This document shows, one piece after another, positions 41,810 through 49,328 of a stretch of DNA of 52,088 nt. Each line of letters starts with the position of its first letter. Position 1 is the first letter of the stretch. Source of the stretch: VGKU01 sp964388785 (GTDB lineage: Bacteria > Patescibacteriota > Patescibacteriia > UBA9934 > GWF2-40-263); assembly GCA_964388785.1 (NCBI GenBank), contig CAYMBX010000002.1:1-52088 (forward strand), written 5' to 3'. The translations under genes and the position numbers were made by a program. The notes under the pieces are model-generated. The model was given only the letters and a program-made list of their open reading frames with translations. It did not search any database and was not told the origin of the DNA.

Positions 41810-42241
41810 ATGTTCATAGGCGAGTATAAACACTCGTTAGACGACAAAGGACGCATTGCGATTCCGGCAAAGTTTCGCAAGCAACTTGCAAAAGGGGCGG
41901 TCGTGACCAGAGGTCTAGACACGTCCCTCTTCCTGTTTCCCAAGGAGGAGTGGGACAAGCTTGCCGAGAAGCTCGCAAGTTTGCCCCTGGGACAGTCCAA
42001 TAGCCGTGCATTCGCCCGTCTCATGCTTGCGGGTGCAATGGACGTTTCATTGGATAAACAGGGGAGGGTCGTGCTGCCGGAATACCTCCGAGAGTATGCC
42101 GGAATCAAAAAGAATTTGATTTTGGCCGGTTTGTTCAATCGCTTGGAGCTTTGGGATGATGAAAAGTGGGAAGCGTATAAGAAAAAAGTCGAAAGCGATG
42201 CGGATAGTGTGGCAGAGAAATTGGGAGAGTTAGGATTTTAA
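41810..42241 (+). CDS. mraZ: MraZ, transcriptional regulator of the dcw cluster
   Basis: 143 residues, normal length, from ATG 41810. Two SpoVT/AbrB-like halves are seen: MFIGEYKHSLDDKGRIAIPAKFR split over its DxKGR motif, and a second half with MDVSLDKQGRVVLPEYLREYAGI. MraZ binds TGG repeats in its own promoter, present upstream, and represses the division and cell-wall cluster. Upstream in-frame starts would read through the operator and are rejected. Confidence 0.95.
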   Translation: MFIGEYKHSLDDKGRIAIPAKFRKQLAKGAVVTRGLDTSLFLFPKEEWDKLAEKLASLPLGQSNSRAFARLMLAGAMDVSLDKQGRVVLPEYLREYAGIKKNLILAGLFNRLELWDDEKWEAYKKKVESDADSVAEKLGELGF

Positions 42242-42242
42242 C

Positions 42243-42317
42243 GTGGGCCGCGGACCGTGAAGCAAAGGAGAGTGCTTTGCCGTCGGCTGCCCACACGCTG
42301 GTAGTTGCCAGTGTGTA
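42243..42317 (+). promoter_or_regulatory. Structured leader between mraZ and rsmH
   Basis: GTGGGC (42243-42248) pairs with GCCCAC (42289-42294), with an inner GCAAAG/CTTTGC stem; a second hairpin ACACGCTGG/CCAGTGTGT follows at about 42293-42315. A Shine-Dalgarno-like AAGGAGG stands 14 bases before the rsmH ATG. This could affect translation of rsmH. Confidence 0.5.
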
Positions 42318-42338
42318 AGGAGGACCTGTGACCCAAAT

Positions 42339-43226
42339 ATGTCAAAACATATTCCAGTCCTCCTCAATGAGGTTCTTGAGTACCTCAAACCGGAGCCGAA
42401 CCAATCTTTCATTGACGGTACCGTGGGGCAGGGGGGACACGCCGAGATGATCCTCGAACGTGTCACCCCTGTGGTCCGTCAGTCTGCCGGACGGTTGCTT
42501 GGCATCGATCGTGATGCACGCAATCTCTCGGTCGCGAAAGAACGTCTTTCCCGCTTTGGCAATGCGGCCGTGCTTGTGCGCGACAGTTACGCAAACATAA
42601 AACAGCACGCGGCCGTGCATGGATTCACTCAAGTCCATGGAATTTTGCTCGATCTCGGATTCAGTTCCGCACATGTGGACGATCCGGAGCGAGGATTTTC
42701 CTTCCGTACGGACGGTCCGCTCGATATGCGATACGACAGATCCAGTGGGCAGACCGCAGCGGATCTCGTGAACACGGAGAGTGAAGACGAGCTTGCACGC
42801 ATCTTTCGCCAATTCGGAGAAGAAAAAAAGGCTCGCCAAATCGCGCAGGCGATTGTGGTGCAGCGACAACGTTCTGCGTTTACACGCACGTTGGAACTCG
42901 CAGAGTGTGTAGAGAGAATCGTTCCGAGAACCGGAGCGATTCACCCGGCCACGCAAGTGTTTCAAGCCTTGCGGATCGCGGTGAATGACGAGTTGGGTGA
43001 ATTGTCACGAGCTCTTCCCGAACTCGTGGAACTCTTAATTCCCAACGGACGTCTCGCGGTAATCACATTTCATTCATTGGAGGATCGCATGGTCAAAACG
43101 TTTATGAAAGAGCGTTCTGATCTGCATGTGCTTACAAAGCACGTGGTCATTCCAACTGAACGGGAAGTGAAGCAGAATCCGCGCGCCCGCAGTGCCAAAC
43201 TCCGCGTCGCGGAAAAAGTAATATAG
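42339..43226 (+). CDS. rsmH: RsmH (MraW), 16S rRNA C1402 N4-methyltransferase
   Basis: 295 residues, normal length. HIPVLLNEVLEYL, DGTVGQGGHAEMIL (SAM-binding), GIDRDARNL, LLDLGFSSAHVDDPERGFSF, GPLDMRYD and the C-terminal FHSLEDRMVK are diagnostic. It methylates C1402 in the decoding centre. Usual position after mraZ in a dcw cluster. Confidence 0.97.
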   Translation: MSKHIPVLLNEVLEYLKPEPNQSFIDGTVGQGGHAEMILERVTPVVRQSAGRLLGIDRDARNLSVAKERLSRFGNAAVLVRDSYANIKQHAAVHGFTQVHGILLDLGFSSAHVDDPERGFSFRTDGPLDMRYDRSSGQTAADLVNTESEDELARIFRQFGEEKKARQIAQAIVVQRQRSAFTRTLELAECVERIVPRTGAIHPATQVFQALRIAVNDELGELSRALPELVELLIPNGRLAVITFHSLEDRMVKTFMKERSDLHVLTKHVVIPTEREVKQNPRARSAKLRVAEKVI

Positions 43227-43245
43227 GACGCCCCCACCGTACCCT

Positions 43246-43599
43246 ATGAATGCATTCGCTCACCAACCATCACTCTATTCTTCCCGTCGTTTTTCATTTG
43301 TCCAATGGATGCAGGTTCACAGTTCTCGTTTGAATCTCCTTTCGATTTTGTTGCTTCTCACACTGTGTTTTGCCTACATTGTCCAAGTGAATCACGCCGT
43401 TTCAAAAGGGTATCAAATTCGGGATTTGGAAACGCAAATTCATGAGCTGACTCTTGTCAATGAAAGACTGGAGGTGGAAACGCAACAGGCACAAGCGCTC
43501 ACAAACGTCGCACGTGCGACGAAAATGCTCGGACTCGTGCGCGCAGAGCAACCGGCCTATGTTCAAGGAGCCGCGCCTTCTTACGCATTAGCGGAGTAG
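43246..43599 (+). CDS. FtsL-like cell division protein
   Basis: 117 residues. A cytoplasmic N-terminus, one membrane segment (about 30-46) and a coiled coil (DLETQIHELTLVNERLEVETQQAQAL) followed by ATKMLGLVRAEQPAYV form the FtsL layout. Its position after rsmH in the dcw cluster supports the call. ftsI, which normally follows, is not here; a membrane protein of unknown function follows instead. Confidence 0.8.
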   Translation: MNAFAHQPSLYSSRRFSFVQWMQVHSSRLNLLSILLLLTLCFAYIVQVNHAVSKGYQIRDLETQIHELTLVNERLEVETQQAQALTNVARATKMLGLVRAEQPAYVQGAAPSYALAE

Positions 43600-43650
43600 T
43601 GTAGTGGATAATGAGAGCGGATGTGATATACTCGATGCATTAAGGAGGTT

Positions 43651-44202
43651 ATGCTACAAGCCGCCATCATCGACACGGATCAAGCGGTACGTGTCTTTCA
43701 AAACATCAATTGGCTGCAACCGAGTTGGGACTTGTTTATTGTCCTTTTTTTTGTAATCGCGTCATTGCTTTACGGAGTCTCTCTCGGGCGTGATCGCATT
43801 ATTGTCATCCTCGTGTCCATCTACATGGCGCTCGCGATCGTGAACTACATTCCGTTCATTAATGAGTTCACGGCAAATATATCCGTCAACGATGCATTCG
43901 CTCTTCGGGTCTCTGTTTTTCTCGGTATTTTCATTTTGCTTTTTTTCTTTCTTTCGCATTCGGCGCTTCTGCGGACCTTGGGCCATGCGGCGGCCCAAGG
44001 TCCGCTTTGGCAGGTCATGATTTTTTCGTTTCTACATGTCGGTCTGCTCATTAGCGTGACTCTTTCATTTTTTCCTGCAAACCTCGCCGGCGTACTCTCT
44101 CCGCTCACGCAAGGGTTTTTCACAAGCGATCTTGCCCGTGCTGTTTGGGTTTCGCTGCCCGTGTTGGCAATGGTGATGATGGGGAGAGGCTACGATGATT
44201 GA
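43651..44202 (+). CDS. Five-span membrane protein of unknown function
   Basis: 183 residues with about five hydrophobic segments (about 27-43, 48-70, 83-105, 118-140, 155-178) and a short N-terminal outside or inside stretch. AAGGAGG stands right before the ATG, and a GATATACT -10-like element lies 20 bases further up. It takes the place after ftsL normally held by ftsI. No family is recognised. Confidence 0.65.
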   Translation: MLQAAIIDTDQAVRVFQNINWLQPSWDLFIVLFFVIASLLYGVSLGRDRIIVILVSIYMALAIVNYIPFINEFTANISVNDAFALRVSVFLGIFILLFFFLSHSALLRTLGHAAAQGPLWQVMIFSFLHVGLLISVTLSFFPANLAGVLSPLTQGFFTSDLARAVWVSLPVLAMVMMGRGYDD

Positions 44203-44328
44203 GACCTCGACAAAAATCGCGATCTTTACTTTTACGGGCGCCCAGTCACCTCACTCAACGTACGTTTCAGTAGTTTCGTGAGGATGCCAGCCCGTTCAAG
44301 CAAATCTCATCGATTTTTGTCGAGGTCT
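44202..44328. repeat. 127-bp element with 18-bp perfect inverted ends
   Basis: Positions 44202-44219 pair perfectly with 44311-44328 (both hold ACCTCGACAAAAATC or its complement). Inside are a CCTCAC/GTGAGG pair and the palindrome AACGTACGTT. There is no open frame. The left arm begins in the stop codon of the membrane protein gene. Confidence 0.75.
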
Positions 44329-44361
44329 TGTGTCTAAAGCCTGGATCCTTATGGCCTGAGC

Positions 44362-44389
44362 TTGTCGAAGGTTATTTTTTTGTTACAAT
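44362..44389 (+). promoter_or_regulatory. cysS promoter
   Basis: TACAAT (44384-44389) lies 11 bases before the ATG, with TTGTCG (44362-44367) 16 bases further up; the mRNA would be nearly leaderless. Confidence 0.5.
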
Positions 44390-44400
44390 CCATGCATTAT

Positions 44401-45780
44401 ATGTCTCTTCATCTCTACAACAGCCTCACGCGAAAGAAAGAGGAATTTTCGCCGCTCAAAAATGATTCCGTTCGCGTTTACGCCTGTGGACCAACCGTGT
44501 ACTGGTTCGCCCATATCGGGAATATGCGAGCTTTTTTATTTGCCGATTTGTTGCGCAGGACTCTCACGTATAATGATTTTTCCGTGCAGTTTGTCATGAA
44601 CATTACAGACGTCGGACATCTGACAGATGATGCGGATGAGGGCGAAGATAAAATGCTTGTCGCGCTCAAACGTGAAGGAAAAACCGCTTATGAAATTGCG
44701 GAGGCGTATACGCAGGCGTTTCTGGAAGACAGCGGGCAGCTCAATATCTTGTCTGCCAATGTGTATCCGCGAGCGACCGAGCACATCCAGGAACAAATCG
44801 AAATGATTCAAGCAATTGAGCGAAACGGCTTTGCGTATCGAACGTCCGACGGCATTTATTTTGATACCTCAAAACTTCCACAGTATGGCGTTCTTTCCGG
44901 TCAAAAAGCGGAAGAAAAAAAAGCGGGGGCACGTGTGGAAATGAAAGAGAAAAAGAACCCAACGGATTTTGCGCTCTGGAAATTTTCGCCGGAAGGAGAA
45001 AAGCGTGAAATGGAATGGGAATCTCCCTGGGGAAAAGGGTTTCCGGGGTGGCACATCGAGTGTTCTGCCATGTCCAAAAAGTATTTGGAATTTCCGTTTG
45101 ATATTCACACCGGCGGCGTCGATCACATCCCGGTTCATCACGAAAACGAAATTGCGCAATCGGTTGGATGCTGCGGGGTAAACGAAGCGCGATTCTGGAT
45201 GCACAGTGAATTTTTGACAGTGAATGGTGGAAAGATGAGTAAGTCGCTCGGAAATTTGTACATCCTGCGCGATTTGATCGGAGAGGGATTTGACCCCCTC
45301 TCTTATCGGTATTTGGTGTTGGGAGCGCATTACCGATCCACGTTGAATTTTACATGGGACGCCCTCCGAGCGGCACAAAACGCCTGGTTCCGCCTTCAGG
45401 ATCTTGTGCGCGAATGGGAAAAACCGAGCGAGGTATCTGACGCGTACAATAAACGCTTTCTCAACGCCATAAATGATGATCTTAACACGCCTCAAGCGCT
45501 TGCGGTTTTGTGGGAATTGGTTGAAGACGAAGCGGTTTCAACGGCGATGAAGGCCGCGACACTTTTGAAATTTGATGCCGTGCTTGGATTTGGACTTGAC
45601 CGTTTTGTCGCGGTTCCGCTTGCGGTTCCGGAGACTGTGCGCGAACTTGTGTTAAAACGCGAGAGCGATCGTATGCAGAAAAATTGGGAAGAATCGGATC
45701 GTCTGCGGGCGGAGATTGAGGATTTGGGTTATCTCATTGAAGATACGGAGAAGGGAACAAAAATTAGAGCGAAACATTGA
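44401..45780 (+). CDS. cysS: Cysteinyl-tRNA synthetase
   Basis: 459 residues, normal length, from ATG 44401; upstream in-frame starts overlap the promoter. YACGPTVYWFAHIGN holds the zinc Cys and the HIGH-type motif, GWHIECSAMS the second zinc part, GGVDHIPVHHENEIAQS the third, and GGKMSKSLGN the KMSKS loop. It charges tRNA-Cys. The stop codon overlaps the -35 element of the next cassette. Confidence 0.97.
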   Translation: MSLHLYNSLTRKKEEFSPLKNDSVRVYACGPTVYWFAHIGNMRAFLFADLLRRTLTYNDFSVQFVMNITDVGHLTDDADEGEDKMLVALKREGKTAYEIAEAYTQAFLEDSGQLNILSANVYPRATEHIQEQIEMIQAIERNGFAYRTSDGIYFDTSKLPQYGVLSGQKAEEKKAGARVEMKEKKNPTDFALWKFSPEGEKREMEWESPWGKGFPGWHIECSAMSKKYLEFPFDIHTGGVDHIPVHHENEIAQSVGCCGVNEARFWMHSEFLTVNGGKMSKSLGNLYILRDLIGEGFDPLSYRYLVLGAHYRSTLNFTWDALRAAQNAWFRLQDLVREWEKPSEVSDAYNKRFLNAINDDLNTPQALAVLWELVEDEAVSTAMKAATLLKFDAVLGFGLDRFVAVPLAVPETVRELVLKRESDRMQKNWEESDRLRAEIEDLGYLIEDTEKGTKIRAKH

Positions 45781-45833
45781 CAGTTTAGGGTGAATGGGCT
45801 ATCATCCTCGAGCCCGGACGTCCAACCCCCGGG
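45777..45833 (+). promoter_or_regulatory. Promoter and leader hairpin of the secreted 232-residue protein
   Basis: TTGACA (45777-45782) and TATCAT (45800-45805) are 17 bases apart; the -35 element overlaps the cysS stop. CCCGG (45813-45817) pairs with CCGGG (45829-45833) in the leader. Confidence 0.75.
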
Positions 45834-45847
45834 AAAGGAGAAGTGTC

Positions 45848-46546
45848 TTGCGTCACGTCAGATGGTTCGTACTTCTGGTTCTGGTCCTGTCGACCCCCGC
45901 TCTGGCCGAGGAGAACACCTGCGCCGAGGACCCCATCCGGGTCATGCTCGACGTGCCGGACGGCGACGTCACCTTCACCCTCGCCGAGGACAAGGGGGCA
46001 CCGACCGTGAACGTCACGGTCAAGCAGTGGATCGGCAAGGGCTACTACGGCATCGCCACCACCAGCCTCAAGCTCAAGTCCGAGACGAAGGTCTCCGCGA
46101 CCGACCGCGGTGTCGAGCTCGTCGACGGAAGCACCCGCACCGTCGTGTTGCGCGGCGTCAACGGACTGCAGTCGCTTCTGCCACACCTCGATCTGAGCGC
46201 CGCGCTCGATCTGGTCCAGAAGGGCAACGACATCGGCTTCATCCTGAACGTCCGATGGAGTTCGAAGCTCGAGCAGCTCAAGCCCACCGCGACGACCTCC
46301 TACGACGACCTGGGTCTCTCGGCCAGGTACGAGTTCAGCGCCCGCGCACGGAACGACCGGCGGGCGCGCGTCCAGCCGACCTCGTCCGAGCCGGGCTTCC
46401 AGTGGTACCTGAGCCCACTGCTCAGCGCGAAGATCGATCGCAACGCCACCCTGACGGCCGTGCGACCCTGCGTCACCGAGCTCGTCATCACGCGCAGCCA
46501 GAACCCGCCGCCCGCTCAGCCGGGTCCGCGAGCTTCTTCCAAGTAG
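45848..46546 (+). CDS. Secreted protein of unknown function (GC-rich cassette)
   Basis: 232 residues from a TTG at 45848 preceded by AAAGGAG; no ATG is suitably placed, as an in-frame ATG at 45794 lies in the promoter. A signal peptide (about 1-20, ending PALAEEN) is followed by a beta-rich domain and a Pro-rich end (NPPPAQPGP). Two cysteines (TCAED, RPCVTE) could pair. No family is recognised. Very GC-rich codons contrast with cysS before and the GH-like gene after it. Confidence 0.65.
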   Translation: MRHVRWFVLLVLVLSTPALAEENTCAEDPIRVMLDVPDGDVTFTLAEDKGAPTVNVTVKQWIGKGYYGIATTSLKLKSETKVSATDRGVELVDGSTRTVVLRGVNGLQSLLPHLDLSAALDLVQKGNDIGFILNVRWSSKLEQLKPTATTSYDDLGLSARYEFSARARNDRRARVQPTSSEPGFQWYLSPLLSAKIDRNATLTAVRPCVTELVITRSQNPPPAQPGPRASSK

Positions 46547-46559
46547 CCACCTCCTCTCC

Positions 46560-46585
46560 GCACGTCATCCCTGACGTGCATTTTC
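46560..46585 (+). terminator. Terminator of the secreted-protein cassette
   Basis: GCACGTCA (46560-46567) and TGACGTGC (46572-46579) pair around TCCC, followed by ATTTTC. Confidence 0.8.
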
Positions 46586-46608
46586 ATTTTCAAGAGAGAT
46601 GCTACAAT
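46581..46608 (+). promoter_or_regulatory. Promoter of the GH-like lipoprotein gene
   Basis: TACAAT (46603-46608) lies 9 bases before the ATG, with TTTTCA (46581-46586) as a weak -35. The transcript would be leaderless or nearly so. Confidence 0.45.
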
Positions 46609-46617
46609 AGGCCGCGT

Positions 46618-47793
46618 ATGAAACGAATCGCTATTTTTTTGACTCTTGTTGCGCTTCTCGGCGCTGGCTGCGGCAGGGGAACAACCGACACGAAAGAAAT
46701 TGGTTCTTCCCGTTTCGGGCGTCTCGTTGATGGTTCTGTCACGGAGAGTGCGATCGATGGAGGGTGGGTGCGGCCGTATCCAGGTCCGTTTTGGTGGGAT
46801 CAAATTGAAACCGAGCAAGATGTCTATGATTGGTCAAAAGCCGATGAAACGGTGAAATATTGGCAGGCGCGTAATCAGGCCATCCTTGCGACGCTGTGGC
46901 CGTTTGCGCAATGGGACCAAGCACGATGCCATGCCGGTGTGACTCCAAAAGTCAAAGATCCGTTTGGGGAAGAAGACATCTGGCTTTCAAGTGTGTGCCA
47001 TAATGAATCGTACGAAGAATGGGTGCGCAATGTGGTGGAGCGCTATGATGGGGACGGCATTGAGGACATGCCCGGACTGAAATATCCCATTACACATTGG
47101 GAAATCGGAAATGAGCCGGATCTGCAAACACAGGATTTAACGTTTTTTCAATCGTCTCCGGATGGTTATGCGGAACTCTATCGTCTTGCACATGGTATGA
47201 TCAAAGCGGCAGATTCAAACGCAACGGTTTTGTTTGGCGGCATGTCGAGCATGAGCGCACAGTCTCAACATTTCTGGAAGTTTGTGTTGCAAAGTGAGCG
47301 CGATCGAGCGGAGATTTTTAACATTCACTCACGTGCGGCATCCGAACAGTTTTTTTCCAAAGAGTATCACGAGTATCTGGATAAAACCGCGTTCCTCGGT
47401 GCTCGTTTTTGGGTCACGGAAGCGCTTGTCGGAGCCCCGTTCCAGAATTTTGACGAGGATGGAAAAGCCCAATTGACCGTTGTGTCTTACGCGCAAGCGT
47501 TTGCAAACGGCGCGGAAAAGATTTTTCACGTGGGGGGAGGGGGTCCGTCGCAAGCAGCGTTTAATCTTGTGGGAGAAATGATAGACGGATTTGAGAAGGT
47601 AGAGTGGGTTGGAACGGAAAGTATCGTGAAGTTCAGTTTTTCCGACAAAACGGTTTATGTGATGTGGGATGCCACGAAGCTGCCTTTGACGGTGACGGGA
47701 CAGGTGGAAACGGTGGGGTACGATGGTTCAAAGAAAAAGATGGATGCGCGGCAAGTGGTTGCGGAAGAACCGATGTTTGTGATGGTGAAGTAG
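46618..47793 (+). CDS. Lipoprotein with clan GH-A glycoside-hydrolase-like barrel
   Basis: 391 residues from ATG 46618. A lipoprotein signal peptide with LLGAGC (Cys 18) is followed by a TIM-barrel-like sequence: WVRPYPGPFWWDQIE, ILATLWPFAQWDQ, THWEIGNEPD (the Glu of GNEP is the acid/base in clan GH-A), FGGMSSM, FNIHSR and ARFWVTEALVG (Glu as likely nucleophile), ending in a small beta domain. It resembles GH39/GH5-type enzymes; the sugar substrate is unknown. It is probably on the cell surface. The next gene starts two bases after its stop. Confidence 0.75.
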   Translation: MKRIAIFLTLVALLGAGCGRGTTDTKEIGSSRFGRLVDGSVTESAIDGGWVRPYPGPFWWDQIETEQDVYDWSKADETVKYWQARNQAILATLWPFAQWDQARCHAGVTPKVKDPFGEEDIWLSSVCHNESYEEWVRNVVERYDGDGIEDMPGLKYPITHWEIGNEPDLQTQDLTFFQSSPDGYAELYRLAHGMIKAADSNATVLFGGMSSMSAQSQHFWKFVLQSERDRAEIFNIHSRAASEQFFSKEYHEYLDKTAFLGARFWVTEALVGAPFQNFDEDGKAQLTVVSYAQAFANGAEKIFHVGGGGPSQAAFNLVGEMIDGFEKVEWVGTESIVKFSFSDKTVYVMWDATKLPLTVTGQVETVGYDGSKKKMDARQVVAEEPMFVMVK

Positions 47794-47794
47794 T

Positions 47795-48790
47795 ATGGAA
47801 AAGAAGTACGTCGCCAACAAAGCCTTTCTCGTGAATCCGCAAGGAAAAATTTTATTGATTCGTTATGCACCAGAAGGAGATCACATTAACAGTGCGGGCA
47901 AGCTGGATATTCCCGGCGGCCGCATGGACGCACGAGAACATCCGCTTGAAGGACTCACGAGGGAAGTGAGAGAAGAAGTGGGAATTGAAATCGATCCAAC
48001 ACACGCTCGTGTTTTTCATACCGATCTATGGGGCGTACGCGGAGATATTGAGGGGGAACCGATTGTGGGGATTTTTTATTCTGTCCCGATTCGTGAAGAT
48101 GCAATCGTTCTCTCCGAAGAACATAAAGATTATGTTTGGTATGATCCGCGAACGCCCGCACCAGATGGACTCACGGCCGCCGTTCTTCATGCCCTTGATG
48201 TTTTTCGAAGCATTGAAGGAATCGTGACGTTATCGGACGACGCGATTAAAGGACGAGCAGGATTCGGGCTCATTCAGCTGTTTACGGGAAACGGGAAAGG
48301 GAAGACGACGGCGGCGCTCGGCGAGGCGATGCGTGCACAGGCGATCGGAAAAAAGGTCGCGTTTGTCTATTTTGATAAAGGAGGTTCGACGCATTACAGC
48401 GAACGAAAAATTTTAGATCAGTTGGAAATTCCGTACGTAGCTACAGGCCGTGATCGCATTGATTCGAAAACGGGCAGGTTTGATTTTTCCATTCAAGAGA
48501 TCGATAAGCAGGAAGCCCTGCGCGGATTGCAAGAGGCTGCGCGACTCCTGAGTGAATCGTTTGATTTGATCGTACTTGATGAGATCAATTCAACCACTGC
48601 GCTCGGCATGATTGCTGAACAAGATGTTCTTGCACTCCTCGACAACAAGCCGGACAAAACCGAGCTGATTTTGACGGGTCGAAGTGCCCCCGATTCTTTC
48701 ATGCAAAAAGCGCATCTCATGACTGAGATGCGCCTTCGCAAACATTATTTCTATTCGGGTGTTCCCGCAAGAGAAGGATTGGATTATTGA
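47795..48790 (+). CDS. Fusion of Nudix hydrolase and CobO/BtuR-type corrinoid adenosyltransferase
   Basis: 331 residues. Residues 1-140 are a Nudix domain with the box GGRMDAREHPLEG...REVREEVGI (41-64, all catalytic Glu present). Residues 155-331 match CobA/CobO/BtuR: LIQLFTGNGKGKTTAALG (P-loop 165-172), VAFVYFDKGG, HYSERKIL, DLIVLDEINSTTALGMI and LILTGRSAPDSFMQKAHLMTEMRLRKHYF. The second part would transfer adenosyl to cobalamin; the Nudix part may clean up a nucleotide or the triphosphate product (inference). Confidence 0.85.
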   Translation: MEKKYVANKAFLVNPQGKILLIRYAPEGDHINSAGKLDIPGGRMDAREHPLEGLTREVREEVGIEIDPTHARVFHTDLWGVRGDIEGEPIVGIFYSVPIREDAIVLSEEHKDYVWYDPRTPAPDGLTAAVLHALDVFRSIEGIVTLSDDAIKGRAGFGLIQLFTGNGKGKTTAALGEAMRAQAIGKKVAFVYFDKGGSTHYSERKILDQLEIPYVATGRDRIDSKTGRFDFSIQEIDKQEALRGLQEAARLLSESFDLIVLDEINSTTALGMIAEQDVLALLDNKPDKTELILTGRSAPDSFMQKAHLMTEMRLRKHYFYSGVPAREGLDY

Positions 48791-48797
48791 GCGTTTT

Positions 48798-48873
48798 TGG
48801 TCGGGCCGACCAGACTCGAACTGGCGACCTCATGCACCCCATGCATGCGCGCTACCAACTGCGCCACGGCCCG
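48798..48873 (-). tRNA. tRNA-Pro (anticodon GGG)
   Basis: Minus strand: acceptor CGGGCCG/CGGCCCG, D stem GCGC/GCGC, anticodon stem CATGC/GCATG with loop ATGGGGT (anticodon GGG), T loop TTCGAGT and an encoded CCA. Confidence 0.9.
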
Positions 48874-48901
48874 ATGTTTCAATCGTTGGTCGGGCTGGCG
48901 G
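48848..48901. repeat. tRNA-half repeat left of the gap
   Basis: The segment from the tRNA-Pro D-arm through CGATGTTTCAATCGTTGGTCGGGCTGGCGG (48872-48901) recurs right of the gap at 49002-49055. Its end is the 3' acceptor start of a second tRNA (TGG-T-CGGGCTG), cut by the gap. Confidence 0.8.
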
Positions 48902-49001
48902 NNNNNNNNNNNNNNNNNNNNNNNNNNNNNNNNNNNNNNNNNNNNNNNNNNNNNNNNNNNNNNNNNNNNNNNNNNNNNNNNNNNNNNNNNNNNNNNNNNN
49001 N
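48902..49001. other. Assembly gap (100 N)
   Basis: Exactly 100 N, the usual scaffold filler, inside a tRNA repeat. The true length and copy number are unknown, and any frame across it is meaningless. Confidence 0.98.
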
Positions 49002-49065
49002 GCGCGCTACCAACTGCGCCACGGCCCGATGTTTCAATCGTTGGTCGGGCTGGCGGGATTCGAAC
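49002..49065 (-). other. tRNA fragments right of the gap
   Basis: 49002-49027 is a tRNA-Pro-like 5' half (acceptor CGGGCCG and D-arm); 49042-49065 is the 3' end of another tRNA (CCA, acceptor CAGCCCG, T-arm start) that breaks off at TTCGAAC. The first may join sequence lost in the gap; the second is incomplete. Confidence 0.7.
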
Positions 49066-49071
49066 GCAATG

Positions 49072-49144
49072 TCGGGCTGGCGGGATTCGAACCCACGACC
49101 TCCACGACCCGAACGTGGCGCGCTACCATCTGCGCTACAGCCCG
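49072..49144 (-). tRNA. tRNA-Arg (anticodon CGG)
   Basis: Minus strand: acceptor CGGGCTG/CAGCCCG, D stem GCGC/GCGC, anticodon stem CCACG/CGTGG around loop TTCGGGT (anticodon CGG, reads CCG), T loop TTCGAAT. CCA is not encoded (CAT follows the discriminator). The flanks are complementary, lengthening the acceptor stem at the DNA level to about 17 bp. Confidence 0.9.
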
Positions 49145-49328
49145 ACATTGCGTTCAAACCCATAACACGACCCGATGCGTGAGTGAACGAGAGGAGAGAC
49201 CGAGCAAAGGCTTGGGCTATCCCGAGCAAACGAACGCAATATGGCCATTGGCCATAACGTGGCGCGCTACCAACTGCGCCACGGCCCGATCAGCGATTTG
49301 AACAGTCGAATAATACTGATATTCATCT
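49145..49328. other. Rearranged tRNA remnants
   Basis: On the minus strand 49289-49257 is a tRNA 5' half (acceptor CGGGCCG, D-arm, anticodon 5' strand CCACGTT) that then breaks off; nearer to 49175 stands CGGGTCGTG, like the 3' anticodon strand of tRNA-Arg, and GGGTTTGAAC like a T-arm. The pieces do not make a full cloverleaf. No coding gene is visible. Confidence 0.55.

Noticed and set aside
44202..44400. T-box leader of cysS
   Set aside because: There is no T-box consensus sequence and no antiterminator/terminator pair; the likely transcription start is only a few bases before the ATG.
45790..47793. A 667-residue open frame covering the secreted-protein cassette and the GH-like gene
   Set aside because: It runs through a terminator and a promoter in the wrong frame of the cassette; only the part from ATG 46618 with a lipoprotein signal is a real gene.
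49145..49290. tRNA with an intron
   Set aside because: A matching anticodon-arm piece exists, but no 3' acceptor CGGCCCG follows and the intervening part is too short for a group I intron.
48759..49301. Open frames across the first N gap
   Set aside because: They consist of tRNA sequence and unknown bases.
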